A stretch of 64,000 nucleotides of DNA from Heterodera schachtii. Taxonomy: Eukaryota > Nematoda > Chromadorea > Rhabditida > Heteroderidae. The notes under the pieces are model-generated. The model was given only the letters and a program-made list of their open reading frames with translations, had not been told where the DNA came from and did no database searches. Below, one piece after another: positions 24,128-35,439 of this stretch (its first letter is position 1; each line of letters starts with the position of its first letter). Made by a program: the position numbers and the translations under genes. The stretch covers positions 9,760 to 73,759 of the forward strand of contig SIJG01000204.1 in the NCBI GenBank assembly GCA_023374025.1, read 5' to 3'.

Positions 24128-24463
24128 GTATTTCTATATTAGCGAATGAAAAAACAATTTTTTTATCTCTTTAATCCATAATAATTATTTGCAAATAAGA
24201 ACTTTAATATTTCAGAATAGTCGATATTATTTGTTCACATTTTATGTACATGTAACGATCTTCTTATATAAATTCTCTTCAACTATTAATTAATTATTAT
24301 AACAAATCAGAGTATTTTAAGAATCATTTATTTGTTCATTCTATTTATTAAATATAAAGTATTATTATGTTTTTTTTTAAATTGGTAAATTATTTTTTTA
24401 TTTTAAAAGAATAATTTTTAACTGTTTTTGGTTTTACAATTTTTATCTCATGTCTTTCTCAAG

Positions 24464-24485
24464 GATCGTCATTTTCGCTATCAGG
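24464..24485 (+). CDS. candidate 22-base microexon
   Basis: A long pyrimidine-rich acceptor (tttatctcatgtctttctcaag) precedes 22 bases, followed by a GTATCA donor. Phase 0 reads DRHFRYQ; the chain phase reads SSFSLS. A short, GC-richer spot. Confidence 0.25.
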
Positions 24486-24841
24486 GTATCATTTTTTAAC
24501 TGAATACATAGTTTATTTTGAAATGATTACAATTGTAAGTGATGAGTTTTATTCAAGAATAATAAAAATTATTATTAAAGAGTTTTGCTTTTGATATTAA
24601 AAAAATTTTTTGTAGGCTCCAACGTTGATTTTATATTTTAATTCTTTGCTTTTTTTGTTTTCCAATTTTTACGAATTAATTATTTCTCAATTTTATTAGA
24701 ATTATAATAATTGCTTGAAGGTACACTCTAATCGGTAAAAGGTTTTTTTGACTCAAAAAGTATTATCACTTTTAGAGTTTTTTATTGGCATAAACCTATT
24801 TTCTGGTAATAGAACAAAAATTTTAGAAATACTTCTTATTG

Positions 24842-25074
24842 CTCCGGACTCGAATAAAATCAAAAATTATTTTACACCAAAATTCACGTTTGTTGCACCA
24901 AAACTTTTTAAGAGGTTTTCGGGGTCGTTTAGACTTTTTGACATTCATTTCGACCAATTTACCCCAGGCCCGGTTTATAACATGTTTAAAAAATTTTGAA
25001 GCGGTTTTGTGTACAAAATGTGAATTTGTTTGAAAACTGAATTTTCGACTTTTGGTTTGAATTCGGGTCCGGAG
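24842..25074. mobile_element. short inverted-repeat element
   Basis: CTCCGGACTCGAAT at 24842-24855 matches the reverse complement of 25061-25074 (CTCCGGACCCGAAT) at 13 of 14 positions. The interior is less AT-rich than the flanks and contains weaker internal complementarity. It has no transposase. Overlapping frames on both strands (up to 112 codons on the -) are explained by the lower stop density of the element. Probably a MITE-like or foldback remnant; no target duplication was identified. Confidence 0.45.
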
Positions 25075-25419
25075 TCCGAAAGAGGCCATAATGAATGCCA
25101 TATTCGTAATCATCGATCGACCCAGAAATTCTTTTTTAGTTATTTTTTTATCAATTTTCATTTTTTAAATTATTATAGGATATTTATTTTAATCATTTAA
25201 AATTATCAACTTTTTAAAATCTTGCTTTTATTCTTTATTGTTAGTATTTCTAATGACTAATTTTTGTTAATATGTTCTTTAATTGTTTAATTTAGGCTAA
25301 ATAAATAGACATTAGCACTTTTTTGTCTTTCTGACAAATACTAATGAATTTAATTTTTAAATTTAGTATTTTATGGTCGAATATTGCTAATTTTTCTTTT
25401 TTTTCATTATATAATCTAG

Positions 25420-25451
25420 TCGCTGCGCCCATCAGATTATTAAGGCGGTCG
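25420..25451 (+). CDS. candidate exon, 32 bases
   Basis: Acceptor tttcattatataatctag and donor G|GTAGTC bound an islet that reads RCAHQIIKAV in phase 1. It fits in phase after the 24464 candidate. Product unknown. Confidence 0.3.
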
Positions 25452-25637
25452 GTAGTCGTTTTTTAACTATATGATTTAAGTTACAAAAGTGTCTTTGATT
25501 TTTATTCTTATTTTTGCTGTTTTTAGATTAATTTGTCATTTTTTTTAAAAACAATCAAACTTTTTGAGTTTTTACGCATTATATTACTATCATTTTATTA
25601 AAGCAATATAACTATTTTAGTTTTAGCTCCATTTCAG

Positions 25638-25666
25638 CCAATCGATAGTGGCGAGCACAAGAGCCA
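25638..25666 (+). CDS. candidate exon, 29 bases
   Basis: A strong acceptor (ttttagctccatttcag) and donor (CCA|GTAATA) enclose a GC-rich islet reading PIDSGEHKS in phase 0. It does not join in phase directly to the 25420 candidate, so at least one exon between them would be missing or one boundary is wrong. Confidence 0.3.
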
Positions 25667-25999
25667 GTAATATATTATACCTTTTTATTATATAAAAAAT
25701 AGCAAAATTTGAATTATTAAGGCGTTGGTTGCTTTGGTTTTTATTTTGTTGTTTATTTATTCTTATTTTTCTAAAAATTAGTTTTGGTGTTTTATTAATT
25801 ATTCTTCTCAAAACATTTTTAATATTAATTTGTAGTAACTTTTATATTTTTATAGATTACAATAGTCATATTATTGAAAATTTAAAGAAATATTGTAGAT
25901 TATTTTCTTTATCGAATAATTTGCTTAAATTTAGTTGCTTTTTTGTATAATTAAATAATAAAGATAAATCTTTTAAAAATTTTCTTGAAGTACGCTAAT

Positions 26000-28900
26000 T
26001 TATACAAGCAAATTAACCAAATATTTTTATAACAGGAATTTCAATATGAAAAATCATTCTAATGATTAATTTCATAAATATTATAGTGTTGAACTTTTCC
26101 AAAATACCTAAGACACAAATAATTACAATTTTTTGAACATTTAACAAATAATGCCATTGATGTTAAATACGAGTATTCATAACACGGCATTGGAACGTTT
26201 GAGAACATGAAGACAAGATAATAGTATAAACAATTTATTATTGAAACTTAAATAAAATTAGAAAAAAAATTGATCCTGTAAAATTATTTAAAATTGCTTC
26301 AATAAAGCATTAAAACTGAAAACTAAACGATGATCATTAACCTGTGCAAAAATTAAAAAATGGATTTTTGTTTTAATTAATTATATAATCTAAACTAGAA
26401 TGGGCATATTTATAGTTGCTGATTTAAGTCCGAGCAGTTCGATAGATATGCATTTTATTTAATGGAACCTTAAAATACTAACAATATCGTTAAAAATTCT
26501 AATCTAGAATTGTCTTTATTGCAGCGTTAAAGCAAGAATAACAAATGATAAATATCTCATTTTATTATTAAATGTTTAATTTACATAATTTTCATTAATA
26601 TTTTTTATTAAAATATTAAAGTTTAGGAAATACGAAAATTTCTATGTAAAAATTATAAAAATATATATATAATAAATAATAACATTTAAAAGATGAATTG
26701 AAAAATTACAGCATGAGATAAATTTTTTATTAAAATATAATCATAACTTTACATCTTTATCATGTATAGGATTAAATAAAAATATTATTTTTCGTTGATT
26801 AGAATTGATTGAAATGTATAAATTGAAATTTTATTTATAACTGAAACTTCTTCATAATAAAAAAGGAAAGTATTAATAATATTATGAATATTAAGAATAA
26901 ATGTTTTTAAAAAGTTCAAATGTACAGAATGAAAATTTTTATTATATATAAAAATAAAACTGTCCTTCTTAATTCAATAAAATAATAAATACAATTTTAA
27001 TTAATTAATCATCGCTGAAGAAAATCCATTTATCTTAGCATTAAATTGAGACTTTTAAATTATAACAATTATTAATTCTGCAAAAAGTAAAGAAATTTAA
27101 AAATGAGTTTCAGTATTATATACATATATACCTTTTTCTCGGCCGACAATCTCTTTAAATTGGTGGGCTTTGCTTTTGGAAATATACGAAATAAAAAATG
27201 AATTAAAAATTATCTGGAGCTTTCAATTCTTATATTATTTGCCCCTGAAAAATGCCTAAATAAAAACTCAAAATATAATCACAAAATAATTTTATTTTTT
27301 CTGAAAAGCAACTAAGTGGTTGAATATAAAAATTACGGACACTGGAAATTTTAAATGTAAAAATGTTGAAATTAAATATAATTAACCTTATAAAAAATTA
27401 AAAAACTTAAACAATTAATAATTTTTCAAATAAATATAATAAGCATTATTTAATTTAATTTCAAATTTACAAAATCAATTTTTAAAAAACTATATAATAA
27501 TACAGTGAAAACATTTTTTTATTTAAAGAAAAAATAATAATAAACCTAAAGGCACATTCTTTAATAATTCAAAATTATATCATATGAAAATAGAAATTTA
27601 TTTAAAGTAAAAGAATATACATATATAATAAGTAAAAATATTTAATTTATCAAATTGTTTTCAAAATTTTACTATTCACTCTTCGATAGAAAGAATTGAA
27701 ATAAATAAAAAGACTACATAAAGATTTGAAAAAGGCAAAAATTCTAAAATTGTTAAATCATATTTTAAAATAATTGTTAACTTTATAAAATTATTTTTTT
27801 TGGACTGTAGATTGTAAAAAAAGGAACAAAAATAACATAAAAAACAAATAAAGCATAATCACATTACAAATATTAAAATGTCTAACTAAGAAAATGCAGA
27901 ATCCTAAGGTAACAAATTCAGGGAATTAATTAAAAAATTTCACAACTATAAATATAAATTTTCTAAGAATTATTGCCAGTTTAAAAAATGCTTTTGTCTT
28001 AAAAATTAAATAATATAATTATGCAATTAAACTTATAATTGCGCCCTTTTCCACATATAATTTCACAAGAACAAGCTAATAAAATACATAGAAAATTATT
28101 AAATAAATTTTAATCTGTTTTACCAAAAATCACTAAAATATTCAAATAAACAATTTTAAATTATAATAGGTTGCAAAAAAATTTTTTTAAAAATAGAAGA
28201 AATTAAATTAATACCCCTTCTGAAATTTTTTTCAGTTAACTCAACAGGGTTAGGTTAAACAATGTTTAATATAAAAATCAAAACTCCAATTATTACTTTT
28301 TAATTATTATTTAAAACAAAGAATAACTCATTTAATATAAATTATATTATTAAATTTTTTCTCAGCTTTTTAGTCATTTGTACAAATGAAATATCAATAA
28401 AAATAATTATTTTATTACAGGAAAGCAAAATTGAATAGTCATGAGGCAAGTAAGAAATATTCTGAGTATTAATAAGTATTCGAAAGAGAAATAAGTATAC
28501 AAAATAATATTTATTAGGAAAACAATTAAAATATTTAAGCATAATTATAGTACAAATAAAGTAAACACTAATAATTTAAGGAAGCAAAGTTTACCAAATA
28601 TAATATTTAACTATTGAAATATTTTATAAAGGAAAAAAAAATTAAACCTGTTCAGAGACTGGACATTGTCGTAAGGTCAACAATAAACGTAACAAAAAAT
28701 CGGGAACAAACAATTATTTGTTTATACTTAATTAAAACTGCCGAATAATTTAAATGAATTTATCAAAATGCTTTAAAAGATATAAAAATAATCTTAAAAA
28801 TAATATATCACAATAGAAAATATAGCAAATAATGGATATGATATTACTAGAAAGCAAATAAACAATAAAATTATCATAATTACTCAAAGAATAACAGCAC

Positions 28901-30240
28901 CAACAGCAGTTTAAACAAAATTAATTTTTTTATTAATAAAATTGCTTTACATTATGTTTTCGTAAATCATTAATTAGCTTTTTAATACCATAATATTTGA
29001 ATCAACTAAATAAATAAGTCATAATAAATTATTATATAAACGACTAATAGATGTAACATTAAGACAAGTTTAATATATTAAAAAAATTAGTTAACATTTA
29101 CAAAAAAATGCTTCATCACAATTTTCTCGGAAATCACATCAATGGACAAGAATATAACCAATATAATTTGCAACAAAAAAGAACATAACTGACGTATTTA
29201 CATTTTTAAAAACGAAAATTAAATAAAAATTTTTGATAAATAAAATTTTATTAAAATTTAATAATCGAAAGAATTTAAATTTAATTTTCTATAATATGCT
29301 ATAATTATAATTAATTTGAAAAGGCATTGTATAAAATTTACCAAAAATGAATGGTCTTATGTATAATTAATAGACTTTAACAAGCGATTAATTATTAATA
29401 AAATTTACATTATTATCGATACACATTTTATATGAACATTATATTGTAATTTAAGTTCAAATAATTATGAAAAAATTACCATTGTTAAAAATAAACACAA
29501 TTGAGATTGTGATGACGATCTAAAAAAAAACCGCACCGTCATGAATTAATTTGTATTAAATATATGTTAATAAATCCAAAAATCAGTAATGCGACAAATA
29601 GTTAATCTTCAGGCAGTGATGCATTAAATTGAATTAATATTAAAAATATCAATTAATATAAATGAATAAATCAACCATTTAAATATTGGGCTAAGTTCTA
29701 ATAATTTTCTCAAAAATTTTCCATTTGATGGTTTTTGATTAACGCCCCAGTACCCACCGGAAACCCAAGTTCCCAAAAAGTTTTTTGGCAAATAACACAA
29801 GAAAAAAAATGGTAAATAATCCCTACTTTTTATTTTAGAACAATAAAATTATGAGTATTATAATTTATAAATTCAATTATGTTTATATTATTTTTATAAA
29901 TTCTTATTTTCTACATTTTTGGGATTCGGTTCCGATTTCGAAAATTTGTGCCTCGAGATGACACCCCTGATAAACCCACAAGACCCCCCAAATAAATAGA
30001 TGGAGGGGTGGGCAATGAAAATGGAAAAGTGTTCATATTTTTAATCATTTAAATTTTTTTTATCTTTGTCTTGGAAGATGTTTTTATTAGTGTTCTTTCT
30101 GCATTTTGCAATAAGGTTCATAAAAAGTAATATTTTTAAAAATTATTTTTTGAGAGATATTTAAATTTGAAAAAAAATTAAGAAAAATATTACACATGAA
30201 CATTAAATTGAAATTAAAATTATAAATTGTCGATTATTTA
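26000..30240. other. A-rich stretch without a supportable gene
   Basis: The longest featureless block, strongly A-rich on the + strand. A GC-richer patch at 29740-30015 (containing gccccagtacccaccgg and gacccccc words) looks like a decayed repeat but has no repeat partner in this window. The 66-codon - strand frame at 28342 is A/T-driven. Confidence 0.5.
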
Positions 30241-30250
30241 ATATTATCAT

Positions 30251-30672
30251 GCGGTCTACCTCAGTTGGGCCGGCACGATTGGGACGGTACTGTTAGGCCC
30301 AACCATACTTTTCCAGTTTAACTTTCTATATTTTTTTTCTTTGTCGACAAAATACAAAATAGTTGGTATGATTCGAAAGCTTAATCTGTTTAGAAGCTTT
30401 TTCTAAGCTATTGCTTAGCGATTTGACAATTACCAAAAAAGTTATGCTATTAAAATTCAAAAAGTCGGAATTTTTTACGTCTTTTCTTAATAAATTTTTT
30501 CCAGGCTTAAAATTTTTTGTTTTTTTAGTAAGGCTAATAAAGCATGTTACAGCTTCCGAACGATAACAAGATTGTTGGGTTTGGATTACTAAAAAAAAAG
30601 CTATAGTGGAAAAGCATGCTGGGGCCCAACCGTGCCGGCCCAATTGATTTGTGAGCGGTTCCGTTCTCATGA
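30251..30672. mobile_element. inverted-repeat element with TTGGGCCGGCACG ends
   Basis: The left end carries TTGGGCCGGCACGATTGGG (about 30264-30282) and the right end carries the reverse complement of a close variant, TTGGGCCGGCACGGTTGGG (about 30614-30648). Each end can also fold: GTTGGGCC and GGCCCAAC form a perfect 8-base inverted repeat on the left. The interior is AT-rich, with no transposase; the 114-codon - strand frame across it looks non-specific. Probably a non-autonomous DNA transposon of ~400 bases; exact edges uncertain. Confidence 0.5.
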
Positions 30673-32373
30673 TATAAATTTTTAAATATCGATATACTTA
30701 CTTTTTTAAAAATTCGTTCAAAAATTTAGAATATAAAATAAATTAATAGAACCTTTAAAAAATTAACATTATTCTTAATATTTGGAATTTATACAGAAAA
30801 AAAACTTGAAAATACGAATAATTGCTGAAAAGTAATCATGATAAAAAATAAAATCAAAATAAAATTCGAAAAAAAAAATTAGAACAAGAAGCTATAAAAG
30901 CAAGCAATTTGGTTGGCAAAAACATACAATTTGTTTTTAAAATTTTTGTAAAACGAAAAAAAGATAAACGATTCTAATTTTTTTATGATAATCCCAATAG
31001 AACATAATAAAAGGCAATTAAAATTTTATTAATAAATTTAATTTTACTTAAAAAATCTTTTTACATACTACTAACATAGTAATAAATGATAATTTTTACT
31101 ATTACAAATTTCATTAAGATAAATTATTACATTAAAACAACATAGATATAAAAATAATTAATTAATGTTTTATATTAAATAAAAGATTTTCTTAAACAAG
31201 CATAATTAAATTTTGATAGATTAGTAATAGTTATAACGCATCCAAAAAATATTAAAGAAGAAATTTTGAATGTTAATTAATATTTCTAAGAACATAATAT
31301 ATGACAAAAATATTTACGAAAAGATTCTAAAAATTTTAATTATTAAATAAATTTCACTTTAAGAGTTTTGTGATAAAAACGTTTGCAATTGTTAATATGA
31401 AACAGTTGATTGTTTTTAACAAAGTTTGTATTTACTTGTATTTTAAAGACTTATTAAGTTTAGAATTTGCTATGCTGGTCAGTGCATATTTTGGTGAAAA
31501 CTTTAAAGAATAGCGAACTATTTTTGATCTTTATTTATTATATAATTGAGTTGCGTTAATGACTAAATAAATTAGTAATAAAACATAACTCAAATAAATT
31601 TTAAACAAAATTTCTTTAATAATTTAATAAAAATATTAAAAAACAATAAATTCATATAATTTGCAAAATAATTAGGGATCAGAGAAACATCCAATGAAAA
31701 ACCAATATTGCCTCTAGGCATGAAAATAAAATAAAAAAACATTTTGTCAAATAATCATTATTTTATCCTTTATTTGACATAAACTTGCCAACTTTCAGTG
31801 AAAATCTGTTAAAATGGTAAAAAAAAAATTACATTTCCCCTGGTCCAAAAACTCATAATTTTTCCAATAAATTGACTCAAATCTCAATAATTAGTCATTT
31901 TAGAAATTACTTTAACAAAAATAAAAATAAAATTCATTAGGGAGATGTTAATAAAAATATATTTTTAAAATTAATAGAAAATTAATTTACCAAAACATAA
32001 AAAGTTATGTTTATCAAATCTCAAACAGTTTTTTGTCAGAATTTTTGGCCAAAACTTTTTTGAAACAATTGAATTTTTAACCTTTTTTATACATAATAAA
32101 AAAAAAGTTTTGGAAATTAATATTCAGGTTTAGAAAATCTATAACTATTTAATTTAAAAATTGTCAAAAAATAGCAAAAATCATTGTATAATTTAATTTT
32201 TTAATGTTTTCTCAGTTTTTAAATAGTAATGCATGAGCACTTCTCCTTTGATTTTGATTTTATTGATAATTATCTGGCTTTATTTCTTATATTTTAATTA
32301 TTTTAGGGTAACAATTTTTGGGAATTTGGGTAGTTTTTTTCATTTCTTAGATGTGTTTAATGAAAAATAACGT

Positions 32374-33054
32374 GGTGAGACGAACCGAAAATAGTCTCAG
32401 TAAGGGCGAACCGAAAAATAATCTCAGTGTGGGCGAACCGAAAATAGTCTCAGTGTCAATAAAATATTTAAATTTAATTATACAAATTTAATTCGGTCAC
32501 GAAAAATAACAAATTTTAATTAGACAATTATTTAAAAAAAATAAATTAAAATAAAAACTTTCTTACTCCCGATCAAAAAAAAAAAATTAAATCGAACGAA
32601 AATTTTAATTTCAAATCTTGAAGCCATCAAATTGATAGAGTAAGCTTACTACTGTAGATGATTTTTCATTAAAAAAAACAAATCTACTAATTTTCTTCTG
32701 AAATTTCATCCAAAATTTTAGTAAATTTAACTTCTTCATTCGTTTAATGCATTTTTCCTATAAATTTTACTTCTTCACTATACTTTTTTTCCCTAATGTT
32801 ACAATTCAAAAATTATTTGCATTTTTAATGCTATGAAAGTTAACATTTATTTTGAGCAGAATCTATGAAGAAAAAACATTGAAGAAAAGTTAAAGCTCTG
32901 ACTTACATTATTGTTTTATTTTAAAATTTTTTAACATTATTATCATATTTAAAAAAACATTGCTTTAAAATAATTAAATTAAATATTTTTATTGACACTG
33001 AGATTATTTTTCGGTTCGCCCTTACTGAGACTATTTTCGGTTCGACCTAGCACC
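32374..33054. mobile_element. MITE-like element with compound terminal inverted repeats
   Basis: The left end (32374-32480) contains three tandem units of about 26 bases built on GGGCGAACCGAAAATAGTCT plus CAGTGT. The right end (about 32971-33054) is the inverted counterpart with two units, continuing into a matching AT-rich tail (gtcaataaaatattt). The outermost bases are GGTG and CACC. The ~480-base interior is AT-rich with no transposase frame. A shared unit number of two suggests one unit was gained on the left or lost on the right. No clear target-site duplication. Confidence 0.7.
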
Positions 33055-33696
33055 GTTCATCCATAACCTAACGAGAGTTCAAAATGACATAAGAAAGCAG
33101 AACGCAGGTTAAAGATTTTAAATAATCAAACTTTGCTATTAGTGTTTATACGTTACATCGGGTTTAAGACTCTTCATCAACAAAATAATTCTACATTTAT
33201 TGAGCAGACATGAATAAAAGAATAATAAAACTGTATTGAAATTAAAAAAAAATTTTGAAAAAAGAAATGAATAAACAAATAAATATAAATTAGCTGAAAG
33301 AAAATTTTATTAAGTGAACATTGGCTGAGCTTCTAAGATAGCGAAATATCAACATTAATATGTTCATGCATATAAAAATTTAATTCGTTTCACAAGCTAT
33401 ATGTGTTTTTAAAAAATACGAAGAAATATTTAAATAATTACAAAATTAGGGCAATTAATTTATAAATATTAAACAAAATAAGAATATTCAAATAAATTCG
33501 AAAAGCTAAATAATTTATAAAATTATATTCAATTTGGGAAATGGAATTGATAAAATAATCACATCAGTTAGATCAATTCAAAAAAAGGTTTTGCTTAAAA
33601 AATTTTTGGACCATTTGAGCAAGATTGATTATGATTTAATGAGGTAAAACATTTACTGAATAGTTTTATATAAAAGGAAAGAAAATATCGCGCATT

Positions 33697-33921
33697 TTAA
33701 ANTTCGGAAATTTTGGTATATGTTTTTGCTTTCTCGCCTGTCAATTCGTTTTCATAGGTATGAGTATGTATTGGTGGAGGTTTTTCTTGTGTAAAATCTT
33801 CAGCAGACAATTCGGTCTTCGGTAGTTTGAGCGGTTGTTCACGTTCCAACTGTTTGTCTGGCGCTGGTGATGTTTCATGCTCCAGTTCTTTATCGGCTGC
33901 TATTTGTATGCTTCTCTCCAT
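33697..33921 (-). CDS. small hydrophilic protein, 74 codons, unknown function
   Basis: A complete - strand frame from ATG 33921-33919 to TAA 33699-33697. It starts MERSIQIAADKELEHETSPA and continues through PDKQLEREQPLKLPKTELSA to an ending KTYTKISE. It is rich in E, K, P and T with no membrane segment or signal peptide, so it is likely soluble and partly disordered. Codon use is far GC-richer than the surroundings. A TATA box (CTATATAAGC, 33990-33981) lies about 60 bases upstream of the ATG, and the promoter side adjoins a G-run tract. Base 33702 is ambiguous and makes the last codon NTT; if it hides an indel, the C terminus would change. It could equally be the first exon of a longer gene. 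No family is recognised. Confidence 0.5.
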   Translation of the reverse strand: MERSIQIAADKELEHETSPAPDKQLEREQPLKLPKTELSAEDFTQEKPPPIHTHTYENELTGEKAKTYTKISEX

Positions 33922-33980
33922 GTTTATTTTTAAGTAATGTATATTTGGATAGTATGTGTATATTTTTTTTAAATTTTTCT

Positions 33981-33990
33981 GCTTATATAG
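33981..33990 (-). promoter_or_regulatory. TATA box-like element
   Basis: CTATATAAGC read on the - strand, about 60 bases upstream of the ATG at 33921. In sequence this AT-rich such words are common by chance; its position and TATATAAG form are the only support. Confidence 0.3.
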
Positions 33991-33997
33991 TGATTGG

Positions 33998-34097
33998 GAA
34001 GGGGGTTAACAAAAGATTTAATTAGGAGAAAGGGGGAGGGGGGAGGGGTCCGGGAGACGGGGAGGGGGCAGGGGGAGGGGCAGGGGTCCGGGGGGGC
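33998..34097 (+). repeat. G-run tract with quadruplex potential
   Basis: More than ten runs of three to seven G within ~100 bases (for example GGGGGAGGGGGGAGGGG and GGGGGCAGGGGGAGGGG) on the + strand, ending in gtccgggggggcgg. It lies between the TATA-like site of the - strand gene and the tRNA-like locus. The word AGGGGCAGGGGTCC near 34075-34089 has its reverse complement at about 34354-34367, on the other side of the tRNA-like locus. Confidence 0.7.
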
Positions 34098-34143
34098 GGA
34101 AATTATCGACATATATTCAACATTTACTCCCTTTGTTTTAACC

Positions 34144-34204
34144 GCCTCCGTGGCCGAGTGGTTAGAGCTCCCGCTTCCAAGGGTTCGAGTCCTCCAGCCG
34201 GCGG
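34144..34204 (+). tRNA. truncated tRNA-like sequence (pseudo-tRNA or SINE head)
   Basis: It has an A box (TGGCCGAGTGGTTAGAGC) and a B box (GGTTCGAGTCC), the internal promoters of RNA polymerase III. The first and last seven bases (GCCTCCG and CGGCGGC) pair at six of seven positions, as an acceptor stem, followed by A. The middle is too short: CCCGCTTCCAAGGG would be the anticodon arm, with a possible TCC anticodon, and its 3' strand runs straight into the T loop. The variable region and part of the T stem are therefore missing. It could be transcribed but is unlikely to be a working tRNA. Confidence 0.6.
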
Positions 34205-35024
34205 CAGATTTAATTTTTATTAAAATTCTCGCGCATTTAAATAATTTAAATTTAAAAACAAAACAAATTTACAAATAAATTTAATTAAAACAATTGCGTG
34301 AGAATTAGATTTAATTGGATTAAGGAAAAGCTCTGGCGGTAAGGCCCTGGACCCCTGCCCCTGTAACCCATTACTACTCATGTCGGGCCTAAAAATCAGA
34401 TTTTGTGGTCGAAAATCTGAATTTTCATCTCTTATTATGTATTCAAACAATTTAAGTAATAAATTAGCAAATAATATATTTCACTTCAATCGGGATAAAA
34501 GATTAAAATGATTTTCTTTTTTTTCAGAATTATTTTTTTTTGTGGCATTATTGCTCTGATATTGCTTTAACTTTTATTTATTTAAAATTTAATAATATTT
34601 AAAGATGTAATAACCCTTTATTTACTTCTTCACCTTTATTAAATTTTGTGTAAAAATTTTTGTTTTCGAAAACCCCAAAATATGCTTTTTTTTCTTCAAT
34701 AATTGCTAAGACGATTATTGGTATAATCTTAGGCAAGAATAATTTATGTATTTTATTGTTTTCGCTAACGACTAAATAAATAGTAACAAAAACATAAATA
34801 TTTTCTAATATCCCTGTCTCGTAAACGGTTTTACTTAATGCTCATAACTTTTTAGTTGGATTAAAAATTTATACATAAAATAAATTTAAAATTCTTTTTT
34901 TTTTAAATTTATTATTTCTCATTTATTTCGTATTATTTTACGTTATCAAATATATTTTTATTTATTTTATATGTTTCGATTATTTGCCGAAGTTAGTAAT
35001 ATTTTTATATATATATTATTTTAG

Positions 35025-35063
35025 TTGTTAGAATTATGGCCGCCCACTCCAGAAAGACTAGAT
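35025..35063 (+). CDS. candidate exon, 13 codons
   Basis: An acceptor (tatatatattattttag) and a near-consensus donor (GAT|GTATGAGT) bound 39 bases that read LLELWPPTPERLD in phase 0. It is sharply GC-richer than its surroundings. It is the first of five + strand candidates within 1.5 kb. Product unknown. Confidence 0.4.
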
Positions 35064-35211
35064 GTATGAGTGTTTTTAAATCAAATTTTCTTTTATTTTC
35101 ATAAATATACTTTTCTCATAAATTTATGCAGTTTTTTCCGAACACGAAAAAAATATATAATTTTTATTTTTATATTTTATATACTTTAATTTTTTGTTGT
35201 AAAATGTGTAG

Positions 35212-35235
35212 ATTATTCTTCGAAACTCTTATTTA
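35212..35235 (+). CDS. candidate 24-base microexon
   Basis: Lies between an acceptor (tttttgttgtaaaatgtgtag) and a GTGGGA donor. Open in all phases (IILRNSYL, LFFETLI or YSSKLLF). If a 64-base piece at 35132-35195 is also exonic, the phase here is set so that the next candidate reads through. Confidence 0.2.
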
Positions 35236-35407
35236 GTGGGAATTTAACCGTTCGTTTAAAAAAAAGCAATTATTTGTAATTATTTCTTATAAATTTAAAA
35301 ATCTTTTTAAATTTAACCATTTCTTCTCATTTTTGAATTTTTGTATTTATAATATAAATGCGAAATAATTCTCGAGTATTTTAAGCTTTTTTAATTGCAT
35401 TCCCGAG

Positions 35408-35439
35408 GCAAAATTTATGATTTCCAAAATTTAAGCATG
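35408..35439 (+). CDS. candidate exon, 32 bases
   Basis: Acceptor cttttttaattgcattcccgag and donor ATG|GTATTT. Only the phase that needs one carried base is good: it reads KIYDFQNLSM. That phase is supplied by the preceding candidates if 35132-35195 is included. Confidence 0.25.

Noticed and set aside
24748..25161. Frames of 64-112 codons on both strands
   Set aside because: Explained by the inverted-repeat element at 24842-25074, whose lower A/T content opens several frames at once.
30326..30670. 114-codon - strand frame, the longest in the window
   Set aside because: Spans the inverted-repeat element from end to end, starts in its terminal repeat, and shows no domain or coding-like patterning.
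33994..34278. 94-codon + frame through the G-run tract and tRNA-like sequence
   Set aside because: Glycine/arginine-rich translation of G runs followed by translation of a tRNA-like sequence.
34220..34450. 76-codon - strand frame (FEYIIRDENSDFRPQNLIFR...)
   Set aside because: Balanced in part, but it overlaps the inverted word of the tRNA-like element and has no promoter or splice support. Left out for lack of evidence.
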